DNA of 64,000 nucleotides from Streptomyces flaveus (GTDB lineage Bacteria > Actinomycetota > Actinomycetes > Streptomycetales > Streptomycetaceae). The DNA lies in contig NZ_BMPQ01000002.1 of NCBI RefSeq assembly GCF_014647675.1, forward strand, positions 664,826 to 728,825, in the 5' to 3' direction. Shown here in pieces: positions 25,503 to 34,010 of the stretch. The notes beneath the pieces were generated by a model. The model did not search any database. It had not been told where the DNA came from and was given only the letters and a program-made list of their open reading frames with translations. Made by a program: the position numbers and the translations under genes. The number at the start of each line of letters is the position of its first letter. Positions within the stretch are counted from its first letter, which is position 1.

Positions 25503-26651
25503 TCAGACCGCGTGCACGACGTCCTTCTCCTCCGCGAAGTGGCACGCCGACTCGTGCGCCACCGGGGAGTCCAGGCCCTTGAAGACCTCGGGAACCGCGA
25601 GCAGCGGGACCTCCTCGGCGCACTTGTCCTGGGCCTTCTGGCAGCGCGTGCGGAAGCGGCAGCCGGACGGCGGGTTGGCCGGGGAAGGCACGTCGCCGGT
25701 GAGGATGACCCGCTCCCGGCCCTCACGGGCATCCGGGTCCGGAACGGGCACGGCGGAGAGCAGCGCCTGCGTGTAGGGGTGCGTCGGGTGGTCGTAGATC
25801 TGCGTGTCCGTGCCGATCTCGGCCATCTTGCCGAGGTACATCACGCCGACCCGGTCGGAGATGTGCCGGACGATCGACAGGTCGTGCGCGATGAAGATGT
25901 AGGACAGGTTGAACTCGTCCTGCAGTTTCTCCATCAGGTTGATGACCTGCGCCTGCACGGAGACGTCCAGGGCCGACACCGGCTCGTCGCAGATGATGAT
26001 TTCCGGGTTGAGCGCGAGGCCGCGGGCGATGCCGATGCGCTGGCGCTGACCGCCGGAGAACTGGTGCGGATACCGGTTGATGTACTCCGGGTTGAGCCCG
26101 ACGACGTCCAGCAGTTCCTGGACCTTCTGCCGGCGCGAGCCCTTCGGGGCGACCTCGGGGTGGATCTCGAAGGGTTCCCCGATGATGTCGCCGACCGTCA
26201 TCCGCGGGTTCAGCGAGGTGTACGGGTCCTGGAACACCATCTGGATGTTGCGTCGTACGGCCTTCAGCGCGCGCCCGGACAGCTTGGTGATGTCCTGGCC
26301 CTTGTAAAAGACCTCGCCGGCCGTCGCCCGCTCCAGGTTCATCAGCAGCTTGGCCACGGTCGACTTGCCGCAGCCGGACTCGCCGACGATGCCGAGCGTC
26401 TCGCCCTGGTAGAGGTCGAAGGAGATCCCGTCCACGGCCTTGACCGCGCCGACCTGGCGCTTGAACAGGATGCCCGTGGTCAGCGGGAAGTGCTTGACCA
26501 GGTTACGTACCTGAAGAATCGGCTCACCGCGCTCGACCGGCGCCTCGATCGCCGCGACCGCCTCCTCCTCGGAGTGGGCGTCGACGACGTCCACCTCGGA
26601 GACGTTGGGGGTGGCGTCCACGGGCTCGTCCGTCTTCTTGAGCTCAGCCAT
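25503..26651 (-). CDS. oppF: Oligopeptide ABC transporter ATP-binding protein F
   Basis: 382 aa. Walker A is GESGCGKST, signature FSGGQRQRIGIARGLA, Walker B IIICDEPVSALD. The C-terminal oligopeptide/dipeptide-specific domain includes the FRTRCQKAQDKC Cys cluster that binds 4Fe-4S in some members. It pairs with OppD to drive peptide import. The N-terminus carries about 40 extra acidic residues. The start overlaps the oppD stop by 8 bases. Confidence 0.93.
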   Translation of the reverse strand: MAELKKTDEPVDATPNVSEVDVVDAHSEEEAVAAIEAPVERGEPILQVRNLVKHFPLTTGILFKRQVGAVKAVDGISFDLYQGETLGIVGESGCGKSTVAKLLMNLERATAGEVFYKGQDITKLSGRALKAVRRNIQMVFQDPYTSLNPRMTVGDIIGEPFEIHPEVAPKGSRRQKVQELLDVVGLNPEYINRYPHQFSGGQRQRIGIARGLALNPEIIICDEPVSALDVSVQAQVINLMEKLQDEFNLSYIFIAHDLSIVRHISDRVGVMYLGKMAEIGTDTQIYDHPTHPYTQALLSAVPVPDPDAREGRERVILTGDVPSPANPPSGCRFRTRCQKAQDKCAEEVPLLAVPEVFKGLDSPVAHESACHFAEEKDVVHAV

Positions 26652-27702
26652 GGATCGTCTCCTTCCAGAAGTGGCAGGCGCTGCCGCGGCCGGCCAGCTC
26701 GCCGCCGTCCCGCTCGGTGACCGGGAACAGCTGCGGAATGTCCGTACGGCAGATGTCCTGCGCCTTGGGGCAGCGTGGGTTGAAGGCGCAGCCCGGCGGG
26801 GTGCTGGTCAGGTTGGGTGGCAGGCCCTTGATCGCGTACAGCTCCTGGCCCTTCTGGTCCAGGCGCGGGATGGAGTCGAGCAGACCACGCGTGTACGGGT
26901 GCGCGGGGCGCTTGTAGAGCTCGTGCACCGGGGCGGTCTCCACGATCCGGCCCGCGTACATCACCGCGATCTTGTCGGCGACGTCCGCGACCACACCCAG
27001 GTCGTGGGTGATGAGGATCAGACCCATGTTGAACTCGCGCTGGAGATCGGCGAGCAGCTCCATGACCTGGGCCTGGACCGTCACGTCGAGAGCCGTGGTC
27101 GGCTCGTCGGCGATGATCAGGTCGGGCTCCAGGGCCAGCGCCATGGCGATCATGATGCGCTGGCGCATACCGCCCGAGAACTGGTGCGGATAGTCGCCGA
27201 CCCGGGCGGCCGCGGCGGGGATCTTCACCCGGTCCATCAGTTCGATGGCCTTGGCTTTGGCCTCCTTGCGGGAGAGGGCGCGGTGCACCCGGAACATCTC
27301 GCCGAGCTGGTAGCCCACGCTCAGCACCGGGTTCAGGGACGACAGGGCGTCCTGGAAGATCATCGCGATCCTGGAACCGCGGATCTTGCGCCGCTCCTCG
27401 CCGGACATCTTCAGCATGTCCTCGCCGTGGAACAGGATCTCGCCCCGGGGGATGGTGGCCGGGGGCATGTCGAGGATGCCCATGATGGCCTGGGCGGTCA
27501 CGGACTTGCCGGACCCGGATTCACCGAGCACGGCGAGGGTCTCGCCGGCGCTCACGGAGTAGTTGACTCCGTTGACGGCCCTGGCGGTGCCCTCACGGGT
27601 GTGGAATTCGACGTGCAGGTCCCGTACTTCGAGCAGCGGGACGCCGTCGCTGCCGGCCTCGCGGGGCGCCGGCACATCTGCGGTTTTGTCGATGATGGTC
27701 AC
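26644..27702 (-). CDS. oppD: Oligopeptide ABC transporter ATP-binding protein D
   Basis: 352 aa. Walker [10 protein letters not shown], signature [16 protein letters not shown], Walker [13 protein letters not shown], and the C-terminal domain with [12 protein letters not shown]. It is the second ATPase of the transporter, following permease C by 11 bases in the operon. Confidence 0.93.
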   Translation of the reverse strand: MTIIDKTADVPAPREAGSDGVPLLEVRDLHVEFHTREGTARAVNGVNYSVSAGETLAVLGESGSGKSVTAQAIMGILDMPPATIPRGEILFHGEDMLKMSGEERRKIRGSRIAMIFQDALSSLNPVLSVGYQLGEMFRVHRALSRKEAKAKAIELMDRVKIPAAAARVGDYPHQFSGGMRQRIMIAMALALEPDLIIADEPTTALDVTVQAQVMELLADLQREFNMGLILITHDLGVVADVADKIAVMYAGRIVETAPVHELYKRPAHPYTRGLLDSIPRLDQKGQELYAIKGLPPNLTSTPPGCAFNPRCPKAQDICRTDIPQLFPVTERDGGELAGRGSACHFWKETIHG

Positions 27703-27713
27703 GTACGCCCTCC

Positions 27714-28670
27714 TCAGCGCAGCTTGGGGTCGAGGGCGTCGCGTACCGCGTCGCCGAGCATGATGAAAGCGAGCACCGTGATGCTCAGGAAGAGCGACGG
27801 GAACAGCACCATGTGCGGGGAGATCAGGAAGCGGGACTGCGCGTCACTGATCATCAGTCCCCAGGAGATGTTGGGCGACTGCACGCCGATGCCCAGGTAG
27901 GACAGCGCCGCCTCCGCCGAGATGTACACACCCAGGTTGATGGTGGTGATGACGATCACCGGGGCGACGGCGTTGGGCAGCACATGACGCATCGCGATCC
28001 GCCAGGTCCCGGCACCGAGCGCCTTGGCAGCCATCACGTAGTCGTTGTGCTTGTTGGCGAGCACCGCACCACGCATGATCCGGAACACCTGCGGCCAGCC
28101 GAGAACGGCCAGGACCAGCGCGACCGTCACCACGTTGCCGGTCTGGAAGATGGAGGCGACCAGCAGACCGCCGAGCATCAGGGGCAGCGCGAAGAAGATC
28201 TCGGTGAACCGGGACAGCACGGAATCCAGCCAGCCGCCGCGCAGGCCGGCGATCATGCCGAGCAGGCTGCCCACGAGCGTGGTGAGCACGGTGGTGAGGA
28301 TACCGACGATGATCGAGTTCCGGGTGGCGTAGATGGTCCGGGTGTAGACGTCACAGCCCAGCGTGTCGAAGCCGAACCAGTTCTCCGAGCTGGGCTTGGA
28401 GGCCGAGTCCGAGAGCTGGCAGAAGCCCTTTTCGAAGGGGCTGCGTTCGGTGAACAGACCGGGGGCGGCGGCCAGCACCAGCAGGAACAGGATGATGATC
28501 GCCGAGACCACGAAGATCGGGTTGCGGATCAGGTCGTGACGGGCGTCGGACCACATGCTCGCCACGCGCTCGGGCTTCGCCTTCCCCGTGTCCTTGCCGC
28601 CCCCGTCCTCGGTCGAGGGGCTCGGCGGGATCGCCGCCGGTGCGGGCACCTTGTCAGTGATGTCAGGCAT
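27714..28670 (-). CDS. oppC: Oligopeptide ABC transporter permease C
   Basis: 318 aa. A cytoplasmic N-terminal stretch is followed by six membrane helices. The EAA loop is KALGAGTWRIAMRHVLPNAVAPVIV. A long external loop after helix 1 and the terminal LGDAVRDALDPKLR are OppC/DppC hallmarks. The start overlaps the oppB stop (8 bases). Confidence 0.93.
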   Translation of the reverse strand: MPDITDKVPAPAAIPPSPSTEDGGGKDTGKAKPERVASMWSDARHDLIRNPIFVVSAIIILFLLVLAAAPGLFTERSPFEKGFCQLSDSASKPSSENWFGFDTLGCDVYTRTIYATRNSIIVGILTTVLTTLVGSLLGMIAGLRGGWLDSVLSRFTEIFFALPLMLGGLLVASIFQTGNVVTVALVLAVLGWPQVFRIMRGAVLANKHNDYVMAAKALGAGTWRIAMRHVLPNAVAPVIVITTINLGVYISAEAALSYLGIGVQSPNISWGLMISDAQSRFLISPHMVLFPSLFLSITVLAFIMLGDAVRDALDPKLR

Positions 28671-29586
28671 AGCGAATCCTCGGGTCCAGCACCGCGTAGA
28701 GCAGGTCGACGATCAGGTTGGCCGCGATGTAGATCAGGATCAGACAGGTGACGATCCCGATCACGACGGGCTGCTCGCGCAGGTACACCGACTGTGCCAA
28801 CTGTCCACCGACGCCGGGGATGTTGAACAGTCGCTCGGTGATGATCGCGCCCCCCATGAGCGCCCCCAGGTCCGCACCCAGGAAGGTGACGATCGGAATC
28901 AGCGCGTTGCGCAGGGCGTGCCGTACGATCACGCGTCGCCGGCTCAGCCCCTTCGCGATCGCCGTACGGACGTAGTCCGCGCGCAGGGTCTCCATCATGC
29001 TGGTCCGGGTGAGCCGGGTGATGTACGCCATGGAGGCGGCGGCGAGCACGATGCCGGGGAGCAGCAGACTCATCGGGTCGTTCTCGTCGTAGGAGATCGG
29101 CAGCAGGTCCCACTGGACGCCCAGTGTCAGCTGGGCGATCGAACCGAGCACGAACACCGGTACGGACACCAGGAGCAGCGTGCTGATCAGGACGATGTTG
29201 TCCAGGAACTTGCCACGGCCGAGGGCCGCGGAGACGCCGGCCGCGACGCCGATGACGGCCTCGACGGCGAAGGCGATGAGCGCGAGCTGCACGGTGACGG
29301 GGAAGCGCTCCGACATGATGTCGGCCACCGCCCGTCCGGTGTAGGTCTCCCCGAAGTCACCGGTGAGGACCCCGCCCATGTAGTGCAGATACTGCTGGTA
29401 CAGCGGATCGTTGAGGTGGTACTGCTCACGCAGGATCGCCGCGATGTTGGGGTCGGCCCGCTTCTCGCCGGCCAGCATCTGGATGGGATCACCAGGCAGC
29501 GCGAAGACCAGGCAGAAGATGAGGAAGGTGGCGCCGAGCAGGACGGGGATCGCCTGCACCAGCCGCCGGATCAGATAACGACCCAT
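28663..29586 (-). CDS. oppB: Oligopeptide ABC transporter permease B
   Basis: 307 aa. MGRYLIRRLVQAIPVLLGATFLIFCLV opens as in OppB/DppB. The EAA loop is AKGLSRRRVIVRHALRNALIPIVTFLGADLG, and DLLYAVLDPRIRYA is the family end. It forms the membrane channel with OppC. It begins 150 bases after the binding-protein gene, in a gap with no obvious terminator. Confidence 0.93.
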   Translation of the reverse strand: MGRYLIRRLVQAIPVLLGATFLIFCLVFALPGDPIQMLAGEKRADPNIAAILREQYHLNDPLYQQYLHYMGGVLTGDFGETYTGRAVADIMSERFPVTVQLALIAFAVEAVIGVAAGVSAALGRGKFLDNIVLISTLLLVSVPVFVLGSIAQLTLGVQWDLLPISYDENDPMSLLLPGIVLAAASMAYITRLTRTSMMETLRADYVRTAIAKGLSRRRVIVRHALRNALIPIVTFLGADLGALMGGAIITERLFNIPGVGGQLAQSVYLREQPVVIGIVTCLILIYIAANLIVDLLYAVLDPRIRYA

Positions 29587-29739
29587 GAGGTCTCCAGTGG
29601 TACGGGTGCCGGGCCGCAGGGACCGGGAGGGGTGGCCCGTTCGGCGCCGGACTGATTCAGGGGGAACGGCAGAGAGGGGCGCTGGGGGAAACCCCCAGTC
29701 ACCCCACTCCGCTTGTTCAGTCGGTCAGCTGGCGAATCC

Positions 29740-31356
29740 TCATGAGGGCTCGACGGTGCTCCAGTCGACCTGTCCCAGGGAGTCGATCGTCGCGGCCTTC
29801 AGGTCCTTGCTCAGACCCGCGTCACGTGTGTAGAAGTACACCGGGATGTACGGCATGTCGGCGAGGATCTGGTCGTCGGCCTTCTGGTAGTTCTCCAGCG
29901 CCGTCTGCTCGTCCGGTGCCTGGTCGGCCGTGTCGAGGAACTTCTCGACGTCCTGGTTGATGTAACCCGAGTAGTTGGAGCCGTTGGTGATGGCTTCCTC
30001 GGAGAAGAGCGGGCGCAGGTAGTTCTCGGCGGACGGGTAGTCCATCGACCAGGCCATCCGGAAGGCGCCCTTGTACTTCTTGTCGCCCAGTTCGTCGAGG
30101 ATGGTGGCGAACTGCTCCTTGGGCTCGACGGTGACCTTGAGCCCCAGGTTCTCCTCGAGCTGGTTGGCGACCGCCTCCATCCAGGTCTTGTGGTCGCCGT
30201 CCGCGTTGTAGGCGAGGTTCAGCGTGTCGCCGGCGAAGCCCTTCGAGCTTTCGTACAGCTTCTTGGCCGCGGCCGGGTCGAACTTGCAGGCGTCGCCACA
30301 GGCGCCCTCGCGGTAGCCCGGAACCAGCGGGTTGATGAAGTCGTCGGCCGGAGTCTTGGAACCGAGGAAGACCTTCTCCGCGATGGCCTCGCGGTCGATG
30401 GCCATGGAGAGGGCCTTGCGGGTGTTGACGTCCGTGGCCTTCAGCGTGGTCGGGTCGAAGCCGACGTAGGCGACGGCGGAGTCCACGCCCTTCAGGTAGC
30501 GGTCACCCAGGTCCGCCTTGGCGGTGGCGAGCGCCGAGACCGGCAGGGTGTCGTTGATGTCGACCGCGCCACCCTGGAGGTCGCGGTACGCGGTGTCCAG
30601 GTCGGTGTAGATCTTGAAGGTCACACCGGCGATCTTGATGTCTTTCGCGTCAGGGTGCTTGTCGAACTTGACCGTCTTGATCTGGACGTTGTGCTCGAAC
30701 TTGCCGTCCATCTTGAACGGGCCGTTGCCGACCGGAGCGGTCTCGAACGCCTTGGGGTCGTCGAAGAAGGCCTTCGGCAGCGGGTAGAAGGAGTTGAAGC
30801 CGAGCATGGTCTTGAACGCGCTGAACGGCGCGGACAGCGTCACCGTGAAGGTGAGGTCGTCGACGACCTTCAGACCCTTCATCTTGTCCGTGGTGGGCTT
30901 CTTGCCCTCGCCCGGGTTCAGGTCCGCGTAGCCGTCGATCTTGGCGTACAGCGGGTTGGTCTCCTGGGCGTTGTCCTGGTTGGCGCCGTAGTTCCAGGCG
31001 TTCACAAAGGACTCGGCCGTGACCTTCTCACCGTTGTGGAAGGTGTAGCCGTCCTTGAGCTTGATCGTCCAGACCTTGTTGTCCGGGCTCTCGATCGACT
31101 GGGCCAGGTCAAGCTGGGTCTCGTTCTTCTCGTCGTACCGCACGAGGGCGGTGAACAGCGCGTTCATCACCTCGGAGCCCTCGGACTCATAGGTGTTGGA
31201 CGGGACGAGACCGTGCTGCGGCTCACCCAGCTCCATCACAACCTGGGGCGTCGACGCGCTGTCATCGTCGCCACTGTCGCTGCCGCCACAGGCCGTTGCC
31301 GCCAGGGCTACGACGGTTGCCCCCGCGACCCACTTGGCGCTCCTGGCACCGCGCAT
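29740..31356 (-). CDS. oppA: Oligopeptide-binding lipoprotein
   Basis: 538 aa from the ATG at 31356, preceded by GAGGAGG. Lipoprotein signal ends LAATAC, with the acylated Cys about residue 22. SBP family 5 fold features include TFHNGEKVTAESFVNAWNYG, GNGPFKM, and RKALSMAIDREAIAEKVF. It captures peptides outside the membrane for OppBCDF. The order (binding protein, B, C, D, F) differs from BldK (permease first), so this is not simply named bldK. Confidence 0.92.
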   Translation of the reverse strand: MRGARSAKWVAGATVVALAATACGGSDSGDDDSASTPQVVMELGEPQHGLVPSNTYESEGSEVMNALFTALVRYDEKNETQLDLAQSIESPDNKVWTIKLKDGYTFHNGEKVTAESFVNAWNYGANQDNAQETNPLYAKIDGYADLNPGEGKKPTTDKMKGLKVVDDLTFTVTLSAPFSAFKTMLGFNSFYPLPKAFFDDPKAFETAPVGNGPFKMDGKFEHNVQIKTVKFDKHPDAKDIKIAGVTFKIYTDLDTAYRDLQGGAVDINDTLPVSALATAKADLGDRYLKGVDSAVAYVGFDPTTLKATDVNTRKALSMAIDREAIAEKVFLGSKTPADDFINPLVPGYREGACGDACKFDPAAAKKLYESSKGFAGDTLNLAYNADGDHKTWMEAVANQLEENLGLKVTVEPKEQFATILDELGDKKYKGAFRMAWSMDYPSAENYLRPLFSEEAITNGSNYSGYINQDVEKFLDTADQAPDEQTALENYQKADDQILADMPYIPVYFYTRDAGLSKDLKAATIDSLGQVDWSTVEPS

Positions 31357-31873
31357 GGGTTCCTCCTCATGAGTCCACTGATTCACCATTGGGGGCATGA
31401 AGAACCCACCGACGCCAGTGACGCCGGAGGGTACCTGCCCTGAGTGTGCTCGTGAGTCGGCGCTCCCCAACGCGCATGACTCATTGACCCGAGCTCAACG
31501 AACCCAACTATTAAGTAACCCCGCAGCGTTAACCACACCTAAGGAGTCTCATTTTGGTCACATCATCAACCCGAGTAGACCCGAAATCTGGACAAAATGA
31601 GCCCAGACAGACACACGCGAAACGGACTGTTAACACAACTTGCGGTGATGGCTCACCGATAAACGGACGCCAGGCTCGAATAACCGGGTTGACAGAGGGT
31701 TATCCCTCGGTCTGTCGAATTGGCCCCTGGGAAACGCACCGGAGCCCGCCCCGAGAAGTGAACGGGGGCGGGCTCCAGGTGAGACTAGTCGTAGCGGCCC
31801 ACCGCGACCAGATGTCGCGAGCGGACCACAACTGGCAGAAATCCAGGGCCCCGTGGGCCTAAGGGGCCGTCAG
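31357..31873. other. Gene-free interval with opp promoter region
   Basis: No convincing gene. It is more AT-rich around 31490-31640, where the opp promoter is expected. CTCATTTTG (31548-31556) and CAAAATGAG (31593-31601) form a wide inverted repeat with 36 bases between, a possible operator. A terminator for typA lies at 31741-31776. Confidence 0.5.
31741..31776 (-). terminator. Terminator downstream of typA
   Basis: Arms GGAGCCCGCCCC (31741-31752) and GGGGCGGGCTCC (31765-31776), 12-base loop, about 100 bases past the typA stop. Confidence 0.7.
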
Positions 31874-33781
31874 TCAGCCGTGCTTGGCGCGGCTGGCAGC
31901 CCGCGCCCGCTCCCGGCCGTCCAGCTTCACCTTGCGGATGCGGGCGGACTCCGGGGTCACCTCGACGCACTCGTCGTCGCGGCAGAACTCCAGGGACTGC
32001 TCCAGGGAGAGCTTGCGCGGCGGGACGATCGCCTCGAACGAATCGGCCGAGGCCGACCGCATGTTGGTGAGCTTCTTCTCCTTGGTGATGTTCACGTCCA
32101 TGTCGTCGGCGCGCGAGTTCTCGCCGACGATCATGCCCTCGTACACCTCGGTGCCCGGCTCCACGAAGAGCACGCCGCGCTCCTGAAGGTTCGTCATCGC
32201 GAACGCGGTGACGGCGCCGGCGCGGTCGGCGACCAGTGAACCGTTGTTACGGGTCTGGAGGGCGCCGAACCACGGCTCGTGGCCCTCGTGGATGGAGTGG
32301 GCGATGCCCGTGCCGCGCGTGCTCGTCAGGAACTCCGTACGGAACCCGATGAGACCGCGGGACGGCACGACGAACTCCAGCCGCACCCAACCGGAGCCGT
32401 GGTTGGACATGTTGTCCATGCGGCCCTTGCGGACGCCCATGAGCTGCGTGACCGCGCCCATGTGCTCCTCGGGGACGTCGATCGTCATGCGCTCGACCGG
32501 CTCGTGGACCTTGCCGTCGATCTCCTGGGTGACCACCTGAGGCTTGCCGATGGTCAGCTCGAAGCCCTCGCGGCGCATGGTCTCGACGAGGATCGCGAGC
32601 GCGAGCTCACCACGGCCCTGGACCTCCCAGGCGTCCGGGCGCTCGGTGTCCAGTACGCGCAGCGAGACGTTGCCGACCAGCTCGCGGTCCAGACGGTCCT
32701 TCACCTGGCGGGCCGTCACCTTGCGGTCCTTGACGGCCGCCTTGGCGTCCGCGCCCTTGCCGGTGCCGCCGCGGCCGACCAGCGGCGAGGTGTTCGTACC
32801 GATGGTCATCGAGATCGCGGGCTCGTCGACCGTGATGAGCGGCAGCGCGACGGGGTTCTCGGGGTCCGCGAGGGTCTCGCCGATCATGATGTCCGGGATA
32901 CCGGCGACGGCGCAGATGTCACCGGGGCCGGCCTTCTCGGCGGGCTTGCGGGTCAGCGCCTCGGTCATCATCAGCTCGCTGATGCGTACGCTGCTGACGG
33001 TGCCGTCACGCTTGATCCAGGCGACGGTCTGGCCCTTGCGCAGCTCGCCCTGCTCGACGCGGAGCAGCGCGATACGGCCGAGGAAGTTGTCGGCGTCCAG
33101 GTTGGTGACGTGCGCCTGGAGGGGGGCCTCCTCGTCGTACACCGGGGCCGGGACGTGCTCCAGGATCGTGGAGAAGAACGGCTCCAGGCTGTCGCTGTCG
33201 GCCGGGACGGTGCCGTCCTCCGGCTTGGTCAGCGAGGCGACTCCGTCACGCGCACACGCGTAGACGATGGGGAACTCGATCTGGTCCTCGTCGGCGTCGA
33301 GGTCCAGGAAGAGGTCGTACGCCTCGTTCACCACCTCGTCGATGCGGGAGTCCGGGCGGTCCGTCTTGTTGATGCACAGGATGACGGGCAGCCGGGCCTG
33401 CAGCGCCTTGCGCAGCACGAAACGCGTCTGCGGCAGCGGGCCCTCGGAGGCGTCGACGAGCAGGACCACCGCGTCGACCATCGACAGACCGCGCTCGACC
33501 TCACCACCGAAGTCGGCGTGGCCGGGGGTGTCGATGATGTTGATGGTGATGACGTCGCCGCCGGCCTTCGGGTGGTACTTCACCGCCGTGTTCTTGGCGA
33601 GGATCGTGATGCCCTTCTCACGCTCCAGGTCGTTCGAGTCCATCATGCGGTCGTCGAGCGACTCGGCGGCGTGCGCGGCGAAGGAACCGGCCTGCTTGAG
33701 CATGGCGTCGACCAGAGTGGTCTTGCCATGGTCGACGTGGGCGACGATGGCTACGTTGCGGATGTCGTGGCGCGTGGCCAT
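31874..33781 (-). CDS. typA: Ribosome-associated GTPase TypA/BipA
   Basis: 635 aa from the ATG at 33781 (MATRHDIRNVAIVAHVDHGKTTLVD). The G domain has AHVDHGKT, DTPGHADFGGEVER and NKTDRPD; domains II-V follow, with GRGELALAILVETMRREGFEL and VPSRGLIGFRTEFLT. It binds the 70S ribosome, aids 50S assembly and is needed for stress or low temperature growth in other bacteria. Longer in-frame extension upstream is not protein-like. Length matches the family. Confidence 0.95.
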   Translation of the reverse strand: MATRHDIRNVAIVAHVDHGKTTLVDAMLKQAGSFAAHAAESLDDRMMDSNDLEREKGITILAKNTAVKYHPKAGGDVITINIIDTPGHADFGGEVERGLSMVDAVVLLVDASEGPLPQTRFVLRKALQARLPVILCINKTDRPDSRIDEVVNEAYDLFLDLDADEDQIEFPIVYACARDGVASLTKPEDGTVPADSDSLEPFFSTILEHVPAPVYDEEAPLQAHVTNLDADNFLGRIALLRVEQGELRKGQTVAWIKRDGTVSSVRISELMMTEALTRKPAEKAGPGDICAVAGIPDIMIGETLADPENPVALPLITVDEPAISMTIGTNTSPLVGRGGTGKGADAKAAVKDRKVTARQVKDRLDRELVGNVSLRVLDTERPDAWEVQGRGELALAILVETMRREGFELTIGKPQVVTQEIDGKVHEPVERMTIDVPEEHMGAVTQLMGVRKGRMDNMSNHGSGWVRLEFVVPSRGLIGFRTEFLTSTRGTGIAHSIHEGHEPWFGALQTRNNGSLVADRAGAVTAFAMTNLQERGVLFVEPGTEVYEGMIVGENSRADDMDVNITKEKKLTNMRSASADSFEAIVPPRKLSLEQSLEFCRDDECVEVTPESARIRKVKLDGRERARAASRAKHG

Positions 33782-33941
33782 AGTGAGGCGCTTCTCCCGG
33801 AGTGAGTGAACGGCCGACGCGCAGATCTTGTTTACGCGGGCCCTGCCGGGCTGAACGTGCCACGGCCTTACCCCATCGTACGGGGCCGCTGGCCGCTGGG
33901 GCTCGACGGGTGCTGGCGGTGCCCACAGCGCGGGTCCGTTT

Positions 33942-33970
33942 GGGCTGGTCGCGCAGTTCCCCGCGCCCCT
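33942..33970. repeat. Dispersed A element, partial copy
   Basis: GGGCTGGTCGCGCAGTTCCC and the continuation CGCGCCCCT are identical to 3' parts of the copies at 44990-45018 and, inverted, near 45229-45257. Confidence 0.75.
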
Positions 33971-34004
33971 TGAAGGAAGGCCTGCGGCCTCCTTCAAGGG
34001 GCGC
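33963..34004 (-). terminator. Terminator of the 764-residue lipoprotein gene
   Basis: Arms GCGCCCCTTGAAGGA (33963-33977) and its complement (33990-34004); the interior AGGCC/GGCCT extends the stem. It starts within the A element's end and lies 7 bases past the stop. Confidence 0.85.
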
Positions 34005-34010
34005 ACCCGA

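Noticed and set aside
32279..33805. 508-residue plus-strand frame
   Set aside because: Antisense to typA and without domain features.
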